Source: Heliopora coerulea (Eukaryota > Cnidaria > Anthozoa > Scleralcyonacea > Helioporidae). From it: 64,000 nt of DNA. This document shows, piece by piece, positions 44,056-54,999 of this stretch; position 1 is the stretch's first letter; each line of letters begins with the position of its first letter. Below the pieces are notes generated by a model. That model saw only the letters and a program-made list of their open reading frames with translations, was not told the DNA's origin and searched no databases. The translations under genes and the position numbers were made by a program. Location: the NCBI GenBank assembly GCA_030142905.1, contig JASJOG010000100.1, positions 62,001 through 126,000 of the forward strand, written 5' to 3'.

Positions 44056-44188
44056 TTAAAAAGGTTCATAGCCATTACAATGTTTAGTTTTGGGCTTGGC
44101 CAGAACGAGCATGAGACCAAATAATGTAATCAACACCAAAGTAAGACAGTTAGCCAGTACCTGCTGTCCATTAAGATGGTTCAGCTTA
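44056..44188 (-). CDS. Cytochrome b561 gene 1, exon 4 (last)
   Basis: Acceptor TTTTATAG|TAAGCTG; 133 nt to the TAA stop at 44,056-44,058. Encodes QQVLANCLTLVLITLFGLML (last membrane segment, with the family's VLAN motif) and a short polar tail ending GYEPF. Confidence 0.87.
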
Positions 44189-47100
44189 CTATAAAATTTG
44201 GGAAAAAAAGTATAGGTGAAAAGATTGCTAAATGATCACGGATCACTACATCCAACCAGCTTGTGCTAACAGCACTATTTACATATAGACCACGGCTTGT
44301 GCTGTTCTGCTCTTCTGTACCTTAGCATGGAGTCAAAACTTAAATGTGTATTCGTAAATTTTCACACACACCCCCCCTCTAAAATCTGCTGCAATTGAAA
44401 GAATTCTGCTCATACATTGCATATCTTCATCAGATTAAAGCTTCCCACGCAATCCTTCTTAAAGCATTTTTTATTTTAATTATGATCACCGCAAATTAGC
44501 CGAGACTAACATGTATAGAAGTGTTCGGCACGCGTACCAAATTTTAAATCTAGATATTTTAGTCAAGATATTTCTCTTGCGTAATTGAAATTTTATTATT
44601 TCTAATGTATAGTAGAATGGTGTTATCGAACGCCCTTTGATGCAAATGGTTGCGTATCTACGCTAATGAATGTCGACTGAATAAAATGAATGTATTTTTG
44701 CGTTAATGATTTGAGATTAACGTTAATGATAGTATATTTTTTCGCAATGAACAGCAAAAGGTGTAATTGGAAATCGCACTCGCATCCGCATGGTTACCTA
44801 TACAAATAATACTGCGCACCCTTTTTATTAGATTAAGTTACGATCATATTTCTGAAGCCCTAGCGGTGTTAGTTATCTAAATGCACCCCTCACAAATCCC
44901 ATAAAAACGAGTGTGCACTGGACCAAACTGATTTACTGAACAGTGCATGAATATATGAACTGTTCGGGACACTACTACAGATCCGCATTTCACTTTACCT
45001 TATGCTTGTTTTCCTGGAAACTCCAGTGATTGTTGTCAGGATAGCCAAGAGCACTATTCCAGTTCCAAAAAAAGCGTGCCACTTCACTACTTTAGCACGC
45101 AAAACATCTGGAAGTTTCGGAAACAGAAAGCTCACAAATCCAACAATCAGCTGCGTAAAATAAGAGGTATATTATTTTACCATCTTTGTATCATAAAACA
45201 GGGCAGTCTACCCTCTAAATAACTTTAAACTAAGAATAGCTATTTCAATTCTTAAACCAGCATGAATAACATTAAAACTGTAGCATTTTTGACTGCAGAT
45301 GCACCATGGTGAGAGCGAGTGTAACGCAGGGCAGATTTCTTGATCAGGATCGTAAAGAACCTGCAATGATTAACCCATTTCTGACTTACTGTTCGACAAG
45401 CACTGATAATCGCCAATCGATTTTAGTCAAGGGAGAACTCTAGTTGTGAAAGTGTTGAAAAACTATCTCCTCAATCCTTCGTCGACTGACGACGAGAAGT
45501 CTACAGGACCGTAGTTAGTGGGGGAGAAAGGGTGGCAGTTGCCTCCCCCACAAAAAAAAATCCAGTTGTTTCGTTTACAAGAAACTAAAGAGAACAATTT
45601 TAAAACTCGTTCATTAGTTTTAGAAGAATAATTTTAAAGTTTTTTTGTATGATTACTTTTACAACCTTTAACCACTGACAGCCACCCAGATGAAACATCA
45701 ACCAAAGTCAAAGCACATCAAACGCGATGTGACACTTCAGACCAGGGCCGCCGAGAGAATGTGCGGGGCCCGGGGGAATTTTTTTCGTGGGCCCCTATGA
45801 CGTCATAGGGGTATTTATTTAGGGGCATTTAAAAAACCACAAGCAAAACTAAAAACACTGCTAACTGCTTAGCTTCCTTAGCGTAACTGCGCAAGGCATA
45901 CAGTGCTAGAAGGCATTGTTACAAACTTTGAAGAGGAACCTTAAAGAACATGCACTGTCACCGTTAGTCCATAATTAAGAATAACATGAAGTGTCAGTCA
46001 TACATACAGTTAAAATTCACATTTTCGTGCCACCATGTAAATGTTCTATATTTAGGCTATGATGAAACTTTTCTACGTGCTTGTATTTACTAAGAATATC
46101 CTGAACTTTGCTAAACTCTTTGTTGTTTATCGTTTTATCTTCATATGACAAAATGTTTTTCCTTTTATACGTGTACTTTATTGCTTCTCGCCAAGCGACT
46201 TAATGTCTTCTCTGGTCACTTTCAAAACCATGCCATATTTTGACTGCGACATGACAACATGTCAATACAATGAAACTGGCGGGAAGTGATCGCGTGATCT
46301 ACCAATATTTGCAACGCAGTGCGCGCTTGCTTATAATGTATATTATTTCAAAACCTTATTGTGGGGTGAATTTCTCTTAAGTTAATTCACGCAGTGCTAT
46401 ATTTCGTGTTTAGAAGGTCTTGCAAGTTGTATCGTCAAATGGCTGATACAGCGAGAGCGCTAACTTGACAGGGGCCCCAATTTCAAAAAATGATGTAAAC
46501 ATAGGCCCCTAAGACTGCTACGACATTTAGTCAGAGCATTGCTCAATTTTGGACGGTCTCTCAAGTTGGGGCCCCTAGTAAGATGGGGGCCCGGGGCAAA
46601 TTGCCTCCCCCTCTCGGCAGTCCTGCTTCAGACATTGGTTATCGCCGAGTGGTGGGGCACTAAACTTTTTTTTCTAAACCAGTTCAATCAAAGTTATTGT
46701 TATCAGTGATAACTGACGTGAAAACTCCGAACCATTATGAATACTTTGTTTATCCGAGGTCCATTGTAGGACCTTTACCCAATATAATAACGTAAATGAT
46801 AAGTACTATACATAATTTGTTCATGTCCTTTGCCTCCCCCGATCAGAAAATCTTCGTTACGGCCCTGGTCTACCATTTTACTCTGGCTAACGCCAGAAGA
46901 TTTTACTCGTCAAGGGAGACCTATCGTCACAAAAGTGTTAAATTACTCAGTGCTACAAATTCTAGGGATTTTTACTCTTCATTGATTAACTCCTTCCCGG
47001 CGGGATAAGACTTCTATTGTTTTACTCTGGCTAACGCCAGACGATTTTACTCGGCAAAGGGAGAGCTCCCGCCTCGAAAGAGTTAACCGTACATTGAACT

Positions 47101-50100
47101 GTTCCTTGATGTTTTTCAAACACGAGCCCAGTCAGTTGACTCTTTATGCGTGACACTTCGCATACAGTTAGGGGCGTAGTTTACCAATTTTCACTGGGGC
47201 GTGTGTTCAGCTTAATTTGCTCGAATATTAAGTCCCTTCAAAAATCGCCTGAATTTAATTTGACGTGCATTCAGGCCATTTATAGTGTACACTCGCTTCC
47301 TAAGCCCCAACGAGTAAACTAAATAAAAACTAGTAACAAAACTAGTAACCGAATTACCGTCTACTTTTGCCCAAATTTTCTGTTTTTTGACAAAATTTAG
47401 GGGAATCACACATACCCCCATAAACTACGCCCTAGTACAAATAAAACTAAAATAAATAAATGGAAAGTAAACTTCAAGTAAACGTTTTTTAAACAAAATT
47501 TTTTAATCGTAGACATGTTTCGGCAAAGACTTACGCCATCTTCAATACAAGTGGTAATAGATTATTTACAAGTGATATTTATATAAGGTAACCTAATTAA
47601 AATACAAGGCTATGACTCATCTAATGTGAAATTCAGCAGGTGTGATACATATAGCCTTGTATTTTAATTAGGTTACTTTATATAAATATCGCTTGTAAAT
47701 AATCTATTATCACTTGTACTGAAGATGGCATAAGTCTTTGCCAAAACATGTCTACGATTAAAAAATTTGTCGTTGACTTGAAGTTTATACAATCATTAGT
47801 GCTAATACGATGATATGGAAAAGTAAACTTATGGCTCGATTTATCGCTTTCATGGTGAACGTTCTTACTCCAAGAATGTAAATTGAAGACATAAAGCTCG
47901 TGAATTTTTTAAAAAGAGAATTTACTGTACTCTCAGGCCTTGCCGAATTCTGCAAACATTGCAATATTAGATTCTTACGGGTATATGCCAGTTTTCTCGG
48001 GAACATTTCAAAAATAGATTATTAATTTACAACGAAAACCGAAGAAACGGCGAGAATTACAAAAACAGTATGGAGTTCTGTTCTCACAACGGTTGTAAAA
48101 CAGTTGCCGCAGACGGAATTACAAAAGCACAACTAACAAAATTACCATTTTGGTAAAAAAATTCTATTCAAAAATCGGGTTAAAACTTGTTTGTGAAAAT
48201 AAGAATAACATAAAAAAGCCGTTTAGTTACAGCAAATTCACGTCGCAAAAAGCATTCACTGATGGTTGCCTTAATCAGACATGGCTAATAGAGTTTAACG
48301 CGAGATTCTTATCTTTTTAATTGATAAACTAATACTCGAAAAATTAAATATTTTAACGATTTGCAAGTTTACAGCTTAAATCAAATACGTTAGTAAATGT
48401 TTCTGCCAACTACGCGATATTCTACTACAGTGTCAGTATACTCAACGGTCGTTAAAAAACACACGACTTGAAACAAACTTGCATCATGGTTATGACGAAC
48501 GGTCCGACGAACAGACCCGTACCAAGGTGTGTTGAATGGCTAATTTCCATGCCACTGTAGGCACATCATGTGATGAAAATGGATTTCTTTATCCACCAAA
48601 AAATAGCAATTAAACCCAGATTTTGTGCTCAAACGGTAAGCAGGTAAAGAAACCTTTTGATGCTGTTCACGATAAATTTGAGCAAATAGAATTTTTCTCT
48701 TCATACGTGCGACCAATTGGCAGATTTTGCAACATACAGCAACTTTGAAGTACAGTACTAAATTTTCGTTTCAGTATTTTGACTTAAAAGTAGTTGTATT
48801 AAATGATGAAAGTGCTTCGTCTTAAACATAATATTAAAGTTGATGATATCCCCCCCATCAAATCCAATAACACCAATAAAACAATGCCTTTGTCCAACCT
48901 GATTTACAGGTAAATGAACTGTGCTTTGGAACTCCAATGTTGACATTTCACATTTAGCCGAACAACAAAACATTTTAGTCACCATGGCCTACTGTATGTC
49001 AAATATTTTATTGCAATTACCTGAAGAGAAAACAGAATAAAAGTGACAAGACCACACCAGCTGTGCACACTGTAAAAATTCTTATAACCATAATCATTGT
49101 GATATTGTATAACAGCTAATAAGCCTTCAATGGCAAATGAAATTGCTGTCAGTTGCAGTAGAAAGTGAACAATCTTGACAGTGAACTTGTCTGCAGCAGG
49201 AAACAACCGGTAAACCAGTGCAGCTACAAAATGTTAACAATAAATACTGTAAGATTTTTATACCTGGTGATATTTGAATTTTTCTCCATGCTGCACGAAA
49301 TACAAGAAAAAAGGGATTTGGGGGAGTTGTAAATATGTGCAACATCTTAGTCCAACTGCCATCCCCAGAAGCTTTACTCTTTATGGGCTATGTTGAGTAT
49401 AAAAGTCTCAGTAAACTTGCTAATTTCTATCACTTAAGTTTTGATCCTTACTACGGTCCAGTAGGAGAGTGCACTGGATTGTGACAAGGGCTCTGGAAAC
49501 AGCGGGTGTTCGTGTGTCTGAACACTTGCACTTTCTGGACTGCAGGTGTCCAGCTAAGAAGGACACCCACAATATTTTGTCAAAAAGATAATTGGTGTCG
49601 TTCCTACGCGGTACATTCCGGGGGGGTTTTTCAACAGATACGTGTTTTAGATGTTATAAGGTGACATCTCGTCAGACTAGCAACCTACAGTAGAGGGTAG
49701 ATACATACATACAGTGCATACATATTCATTTATATATACACGTATAAACAGAAGGAACTTTTGAAAACTTTATTCGACTACGTTTTGAGGCTTACCTTTT
49801 CATTAGGTCAAACAACCAGAGTTGAACGCCTGTATTTAGAGAAATACATATGAATTAATTACTATAAAATTATTTATCAACAATTTTTTTCGATAAATTG
49901 ATAAATAATTTTGCAATAATTTGTTCATATGTATTTTTATAAATTCCCGCGTTCACCTGAGATTGTTTGACCTGAATGTCTATTTTCAGGAGTGTCATTA
50001 GAAGGCGGTTGGCGGCGATATTTCACCGCCTATTTGGTCCCCAACCACCGGCTATTCTTTCCGTGATTCTGATCGATTGTAGACGTTAAGGGAAAAAACA

Positions 50101-52846
50101 CCCGACCTCAGCTGGAAGCTGTTCCAAATTTTGTCCATTAAATTTTGTTCAGTAATATTTCATTTCAAAACGCGTTTCTCGACGAATATAAAAACCATAA
50201 ATCTCGGTTTCGTGTCTCTTTTAGTCCACGCACGAGTTGCACAGGAGAGTTGCGTAGAAACGAGAGGTGCAAAGAGTGGGTGATCAAGCGACATGCGGAA
50301 TTAGCCTTTTCAAATGTATCGTTTACAGTTTTAAAGCATTTGAAGTTATTCTCCACGAAGTATTTAAGTATATAAAATCCGATTTTCTATTCAGAAGGTA
50401 CAAAATACACAACAGACTGGAGATTCGAATTTTGAAAAAATGCCCTGAAGAGCATGTCACCCAACTCCCCAGAGGCTTGAGGCTTTTAGCCCCTCTATTT
50501 ACTCCATGGCCTCATATTTCAACACTTAATAAAATCCCTGCACATTCCATTAGAATAAGTTTAAATAATCTCGTACATATACTTTAAAAGTACATCCTAT
50601 TTGTTGACTACTACTAATTTGCCTTACTTTGGATCCTGGTAACTACAATCTACCAGGTCATTTTATGACCATTCTTTAAGGTAATCATACTAAGGGTTGG
50701 CTAATTCACTTACCATCAACATATTTCTGAGATTCTTTCTGGAATAATGTTATAGACTAAGTAGATGTAGACCTTGTACTGGTGAATAGAATAATGTAAC
50801 TAGCCTGAACAACTTATGCATTAGTCCAGTAATCAACAGATAAAATCTTTGGACTAAAGAAAATAGACAACAGTCCTTAAGAAAACATGTGCTGTGAATT
50901 GAGCACTTAGCAACTTGATCTAAGATAGCAGGAGGAATTGTTTAATATTACACAAAATGTCTGGATGAAGTCTTGCTTCACTATCCATGCACATTTACAT
51001 AATAGTCAAAGCCAGTGGGTAATTCTGGGTGCTGCTAAATACATTTATTACCAGAAAAAGGTTTTTGGGAGTGATTTCCATTATTCAGCAACACCACTGG
51101 AAAGTTCAAAATTTGTACAGTACATGGAACAGATCATGTTACTAAACACTCTCTCGTTTGTTTACTATAGAAAAAGTTATACTAACTTTACAACATTCAG
51201 TGGTCTCAACCAGCAATATGATGAAAGTACAACAAATCATACACCTAAGTCATTCTGGGCATAACACTTTTTCAGACAACTGATGAAGTAGCTCTTCATT
51301 AAATATACTGCAAAATGATTTTGAGATGTTTGTAAATTTTATTTATAGAAAATAAAAAGATCAAATAAACAACTAATATTATCAGCAATAGCATACCAGG
51401 GATTGATCAACTGAAGGCTTATAATATTATAATAATTATGGAGAAGGTGGTGTGAAAACAATTGGCTGACATGAATTAAAGATATAAAGAACAGACATCT
51501 TGGTAATGATTAGTATAATACTGTAGAAACATGTCCATATAAAAGGACTTTAACCACAAAATAAACTAATGAAGTTATAACACTGTCACAGTCACTTGAT
51601 TTCTAAACAGGATTCACTGGTGTAACTTATATGACTGTCCATAATTCTGTAACAGCAATATGAACTCATGTGTATGATTTATTGGACATATGTAGAATTT
51701 ACAGTTTTGCATGCTGGAAAGCATGGGATCATGTGATCACAAACTTTATACTGTCAGCCCTGTTTTCTAGGATGGCCAGTTTTTTTTATCCATTTTCTGT
51801 AACTTGACCATATATACCATGGGAGCTAGGGGTGAGCTAGGGGCAAGATAGGGGTGAGCTACAGGCTAGCTATGCATGCAGATACTCTGCTTTAAAAACA
51901 GTCAACTGAACTACATACTAGCACGTCAATATGTCAACCATATACGGTAGTGGTCAGGCATATACATGCTTCCTTCTTAAATGACAGCTGACATTGTATT
52001 TCCACATCAAATTGAATCAAAAGATTGACCATGAACCAAAAATTAAATGTGCACTGGATTTTATATTTCAGTGAGATGTTACCTTGAGGTACGTCTCATC
52101 CAATATAGTGAGTTTTCATGGTCTTCTACAGCATTGTCTTAAACTTTGCCTGATTCCTTCTTTGATCAATGCTACACGAATCTGCTTGGGAATTGCTCTG
52201 CTCGTGTAAGAAATTGACTATCTCATGCCCAGTTGCAGTAGATATTATTAGCATTTCAGATGTCAAGAAAGTTTGGTTTAGCAGTTTAAAAATGATGCAA
52301 CCTAGTATTAAATGTTATGAACATTGGAGCCAGTGAGTATGCCTAAAATTATTCACTTGTGCCTAAGATTATTCACTCAGAATCATCTTGCCTCAAAGTA
52401 ATTAGAACTTCTCTGGTAAAAGTGCCTAAATCTCGCGCAGAACTGTACATAGTTTTTTATTTTATTCTTGTAATAATATCAAATTCTCGACGGGTCTTTA
52501 ATTTGACGCAAGTACTTTTCAAATTGGTTTTCAGACAGAAATTCCAGAATTTATATATTGTGATGTAGTTACTTGAGTAGATTACAGCTCTTACCACAAA
52601 GAAATATCAGAAAACCAACGTAGATAAAGTAATCTTACCAATCGGAGACAGGCCAATGAAAGCTATCGTCATAAACAATGGATGAAAGTTAAACTTTCGG
52701 AGGTCGTGTTCTTTCCATTGGTATCCATCATAATAGTGCGACATCCAAACACCAACAAGAATTATTGCGCTCAAGGAAAGGGCCGCGACTATTGCCCCAA
52801 GAATCCAAACGCGCAAGTTATTTCTTAAATTTTCAAAACACGTCAT
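44056..52846 (-). CDS. Cytochrome b561 family transmembrane oxidoreductase, gene 1 (four exons)
   Basis: A complete multi-exon gene on the minus strand. Joined coding exons 52,846-52,639, 49,223-49,021, 45,150-44,999 and 44,188-44,056 give 231 residues, near the usual family length. All introns are GT-AG, with phases 1, 0 and 2. Six hydrophobic segments are visible (about residues 14-34, 53-75, 86-108, 121-147, 161-183 and 197-219). The four conserved heme-ligand histidines fall at about 55 (FNFHPL), 89 (KIVHF), 123 (YSVHSWCG) and 162 (KWHAFFG). The family moves electrons across membranes from ascorbate to monodehydroascorbate or ferric iron; which substrate applies here is not visible. The ATG at 52,846 is chosen over an upstream in-frame TTG at 52,897. 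Intron 2 holds nested hAT elements and a Penelope-type foldback, intron 1 another foldback, and intron 3 a half MITE. A second family member lies upstream at 60-62 kb in the same orientation. Confidence 0.9.
44570..44763 (-). mobile_element. Half copy of the palindromic MITE (in intron 3)
   Basis: Right half of the family described at 38,269-38,670, ending GAACAGCAAAAGGTG with TA after it (44,764-44,765). The left half is missing, so the hairpin is lost. Confidence 0.8.
44999..45150 (-). CDS. Cytochrome b561 gene 1, exon 3
   Basis: Acceptor TTTTACGCAG|CTGATT, donor AG|GTAAAG; 152 nt, phase 0 in and phase 2 out. Encodes FLFPKLPDVLRAKVVKWHAF and the fifth membrane segment. The equivalent exon of gene 2 is 158 nt with the same phases. 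Confidence 0.9.
45504..46867. mobile_element. hAT-like element with 5-bp duplication, host of a nested insertion
   Basis: Ends CAGGACCGTAGTTAGTGG and the complement CAGGGCCGTAACGAAG, flanked by exact GTCTA duplications (45,499-45,503; 46,868-46,872). About 890 bp of its length is the younger nested element at 45,743-46,625; the original was about 470 bp and non-coding. Located in intron 2 of cytochrome b561 gene 1. Confidence 0.8.
45743..46625. mobile_element. Nested hAT-like element (883 bp)
   Basis: Exact 8-bp duplication CTTCAGAC at 45,735-45,742 and 46,626-46,633. Ends CAGGGCCGCCGAGAGAATG and the complement CAGGACTGCCGAGAGGGGG, with GGGCCC-rich subterminal motifs (GGGGCCCGGGGG; GGGGGCCCGGGGC). 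No transposase frame. Younger than the element it split. Confidence 0.92.
46873..47090. repeat. Dispersed GGCTAACGCCAGA repeat
   Basis: Two tandem-like copies of TTTTACTCTGGCTAACGCCA then GA-GATTTTACTCG at about 46,873-46,911 and 47,018-47,055. Others occur near 15,057, and in inverse orientation near 22,335 and 31,695. Frames through it (46,796-47,008) are not genes. Confidence 0.7.
47091..47460. other. Intron 2 sequence, nothing recognised
   Basis: Intronic DNA of cytochrome b561 gene 1. The 69-codon minus frame (47,421-47,212) has no recognisable domain. Confidence 0.6.
47518..47545 (-). ncRNA. Hammerhead-like motif, one core change
   Basis: Minus strand TTGAAGA, T, helix II GGC…GCC, GAAAC. 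C3 of the core is U. The rest of the core is kept. Confidence 0.5.
47719..47746 (+). ncRNA. Hammerhead-like motif, one core change
   Basis: Plus strand CTGAAGA, T, helix II GGC…GCC, then AAAAC where GAAAC is expected (G12 to A). The 5' core is intact. The two arms have therefore lost different core bases. Confidence 0.5.
47790..49020. other. Intron 2 sequence, nothing recognised
   Basis: No frame with recognisable domain; the minus frames at 47,785-48,006 and 48,758-48,985 are intronic. Confidence 0.6.
49021..49223 (-). CDS. Cytochrome b561 gene 1, exon 2
   Basis: Acceptor ACATTTTGTAG|CTGCAC, donor CTTCAG|GTAATT; 203 nt. Encodes ALVYRLFPAADKF, KIVHF and YSVHSWCG, which are hallmark b561 segments with two of the conserved histidines. 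Confidence 0.9.
49800..49980. repeat. Diverged foldback in intron 1
   Basis: Arms GGTCAAACAACCAGAGTTGA… and …GATTGTTTGACC, with AAATTATTTATCAA/TTGATAAATAATTT at the centre. On the minus strand just outside lies CTAATGAAAAGG…CCTCAAAACG, reminiscent of a decayed hammerhead core. In intron 1 of cytochrome b561 gene 1. Confidence 0.6.
49990..52635. other. Intron 1 sequence, nothing recognised
   Basis: AT-rich intronic DNA. Plus-strand frames at 50,145-50,587 and 50,938-51,264 have no recognisable domain and are not bounded by convincing splice sites. Confidence 0.6.
52639..52846 (-). CDS. Cytochrome b561 gene 1, exon 1 (coding part)
   Basis: Begins MTCFENLRNN and includes the first membrane segment and KFNFHPLFM with the first conserved histidine. 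The donor reads G|GTAAGATT (phase 1). 208 nt. Confidence 0.88.
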
Positions 52847-52849
52847 CTT

Positions 52850-53200
52850 CACACTCTCCGTGCATTTAACGCTCTTTTGTGGATATAGTAATGACAAGTT
52901 GCAATCTCAGTTGTTACTCCACAAGTTATGCAACTTCCCGTTTCCGACTATGTGTAAACAAGTAGGCTTGGAACGTGCCCTGAATCCAATTGGCCTGCGA
53001 GCGGGTGAAATCGAAATGTGCCCGCGTGAAAACTCCAGGCTGCCCCAGACAGCTGCGCATGCACACGTAAACTCTGTGACAGGGCTTCCACTTTGCAGGA
53101 AATGTCGTTTTTTAAGGAAATTTTGAAGAAATCAAGGAAATTTGAAGAATTTTTGAAAATTTGAAGGAAATGTGAACGAAATCTGAAGAAACTTGCCCTA
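52850..53200. promoter_or_regulatory. 5' flank of cytochrome b561 gene 1
   Basis: The upstream side of the gene on the minus strand. No TATA box is obvious. The stretch from about 52,990 to 53,060 is relatively GC-rich for this window, which would suit a promoter; this is inference. The truncated end of a Penelope element begins about 370 bp from the ATG, followed by repetitive GAAGGAAATTTGAAG-like DNA (about 53,105-53,190). Confidence 0.3.
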
Positions 53201-53214
53201 CTGAGAACAATTAG

Positions 53215-54762
53215 TACAATACCACGTACAATACCTAAGACACACAAGAACTATTCTAATCTTCCCACTTTTCGACCAATTGTAGACACTACTAATACAC
53301 CACACTACAATGTAGGCAAATTTCTTGCATCTTTATTGAACCCTTTAACGCTGAATGAATTCATTATAACTGATTCTTTTGATGCCGTAAACTGCATTAG
53401 AAATATTCCCAATGATTTGTTTCAAGAAGGTTACCGCTTTGTGTCCTTTGATATAGAATCATTGTTTACCAACGTTCCTTTAACTAGAACCATCAACATC
53501 ATTTTAAAGCGTATTTATGAATCTAAGCTAATTGATACCACTCTGAAAAAGCAAACACTTAAAAAGCTCATCAAAGATTGCTGCAGCAAAACTCCGTTTT
53601 CTTTTGACAATGAAATTTACAAACAAATCGATGGGGTTTCAATGGGATCCTCTCTCGCGCCTGTACTCGCTAATATAATCTTAACCAAATTTGAAGAAAC
53701 TGTCATTTCCAACTTAATCAACTCTGGTACCATTAAATTTTATAAAAGATACGTAGACGACACACTTTTACTAATCAAACTTTCTAATATTCAGGCTTTA
53801 CTCAAAACGTTCAACAATTTTGACAAGAATTTAAACTTTACAGCTGACACCTTTCCAGATGACATAATGTCATTGTCCACTTCTTAGACATAAAAATATC
53901 TGCTGATGGAACTGATATTTACCGAAAAGCTACACACACTGGACAATACACCCATTTTACAAGTTTCGAACCATTTCAAAGAAAAACTGCATGGATAAGA
54001 TCACTCCTTGATCGCGCTCACAAAATTTGCAGCACTAAAAACTTATTTGACAGCCAAGTCAAAAACATTAAGTCTTTTATGTCGTGGAATGGATATCGTA
54101 ATTCTTTGAAACATTTCCTGATTAACAAATTTAAACGTAAAGTTAGTACTTCTGCTAAAACCTGTTCTTCATCTCAATCGCAAACCAATGATGATAATTT
54201 GCCTAAAACTTGGATTCGCCTGCCTTATCTTGGAACCCAAGGAGAAAATATTGTTAAGTCATGTCTAAAGAAATTACACCGATGTTTTAGAACAACAGTT
54301 AAATTTGTAGTAATTTATGACACTAAAAAGATCTCATTTTTCACATCCAACAAAGACAAAATTTCTCCGTCAGTCCGTTCTAATGCCATTTACCAAATAA
54401 CCTGTCCTGGATGCGGCTATTCTTATATTGGAAAAACCGAAAGGTGCCTCAAAACAAGACTTCATGAACATGCCACTAAACATGACACCAGTGCAGTAGG
54501 ACAACACTTTTTAGAATGCAAGAACGCACAAGACACTGTCACACAAAACATAACCGACTTGACTGACAAAACACTTCCTCAGATACGCGTTTCCAAGTTA
54601 ATAAATCTCATCGTTAACAACCACAAAATACTATATGCTAATAATTCACTTAACAAAAACCGACTTTTACTAATGGAAGCACTTTTCATCAAATCTCTAA
54701 AACCAGAACTAAACATAGGACTCAAAGCCAGCAAAGAACTCTCATTATTTGACCTGACATAA
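53215..54762 (+). pseudogene. Penelope-like element: RT and GIY-YIG endonuclease, one frameshift
   Basis: Most of a Penelope-like ORF, truncated at its 5' end. Order: PKTHKN…LPTFRPIVD (RT start) near 53,230-53,290; FDIESLFTNVPLTR; DGVSMGSSLAPVLANI; the catalytic RYVDD near 53,750; then a single frame shift near 53,865-53,880. The other frame continues VHFLDIKISADG, RKATHTGQYTHFTSF and ends with a GIY-YIG domain (YQITCPGCGYSYIGKTERC, RLHEH, HDTSAVGQHF) and a C-terminus like that at 41.6 kb (LKPELNIGLKASKELSLF). Only one visible lesion besides truncation makes this the youngest-looking Penelope copy. It lies just upstream of cytochrome b561 gene 1, in opposite orientation. Confidence 0.92.
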
Positions 54763-54990
54763 CACATCACTCATTCACACTCTAATTTCTTCCGCCTACA
54801 CATTCTTCCTCTATAATGTCACCACGCTTGTGCCTATATATTGACCTAGGTTTAGCTTTTGTAAATTAGTCTGATGATGAATTTGTAATAAATTCGAAAT
54901 ATTACTATTGAACACTGTGTCCGCTTGTTTTTCTCAAATTTTGAGTTCAAGATGGAACTATTTTTCGGAGTATGTTTTCTACATAGAGTT
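54763..54990 (+). repeat. 3' region and terminal repeat of the Penelope-like element
   Basis: Follows the ORF and contains the hammerhead motif, then GAGTTCAAGATGGAACTATT and TTCGGAGTATGTTTTCT. This parallels the AGTTCTCAAGATGACTTTATTC…TTCGGAATATGTTTT order in the 41.9-kb copy. Confidence 0.75.
54871..54899 (+). ncRNA. Hammerhead ribozyme motif of the Penelope-like element
   Basis: CTGATGA, T, perfect six-pair helix II GAATTT/AAATTC with loop GTAAT, then GAAA and TATTAC. It is the canonical core (CUGAUGA…GAAA), about 110 nt after the stop codon. Layout identical to the 41.9-kb and 60.9-kb motifs despite different helix II sequence, so pairing is conserved rather than sequence. Confidence 0.78.
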
Positions 54991-54999
54991 ATCATCTTT

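Larger units (their letters stand above)
47468..47787. repeat. Penelope-type foldback with two hammerhead-like motifs
   Basis: Arms of roughly 140 bp (47,468-47,613 and 47,651-47,787), mirrored around about 47,632 with a few indels: TAAACTTCAAGT, ACATGTTT, CTAATTAAAATACAAGGC and complements. Each arm has a GAAGATGGC…TTTGCC…ACATGTC motif typical of hammerhead-bearing terminal repeats. In intron 2 of cytochrome b561 gene 1. No protein frame. Confidence 0.8.

Noticed and set aside
52847..52897. Upstream in-frame TTG start for cytochrome b561 gene 1
   Set aside because: TTG is not a usual start in animal nuclear genes and an ATG follows 17 codons later; that ATG was used.
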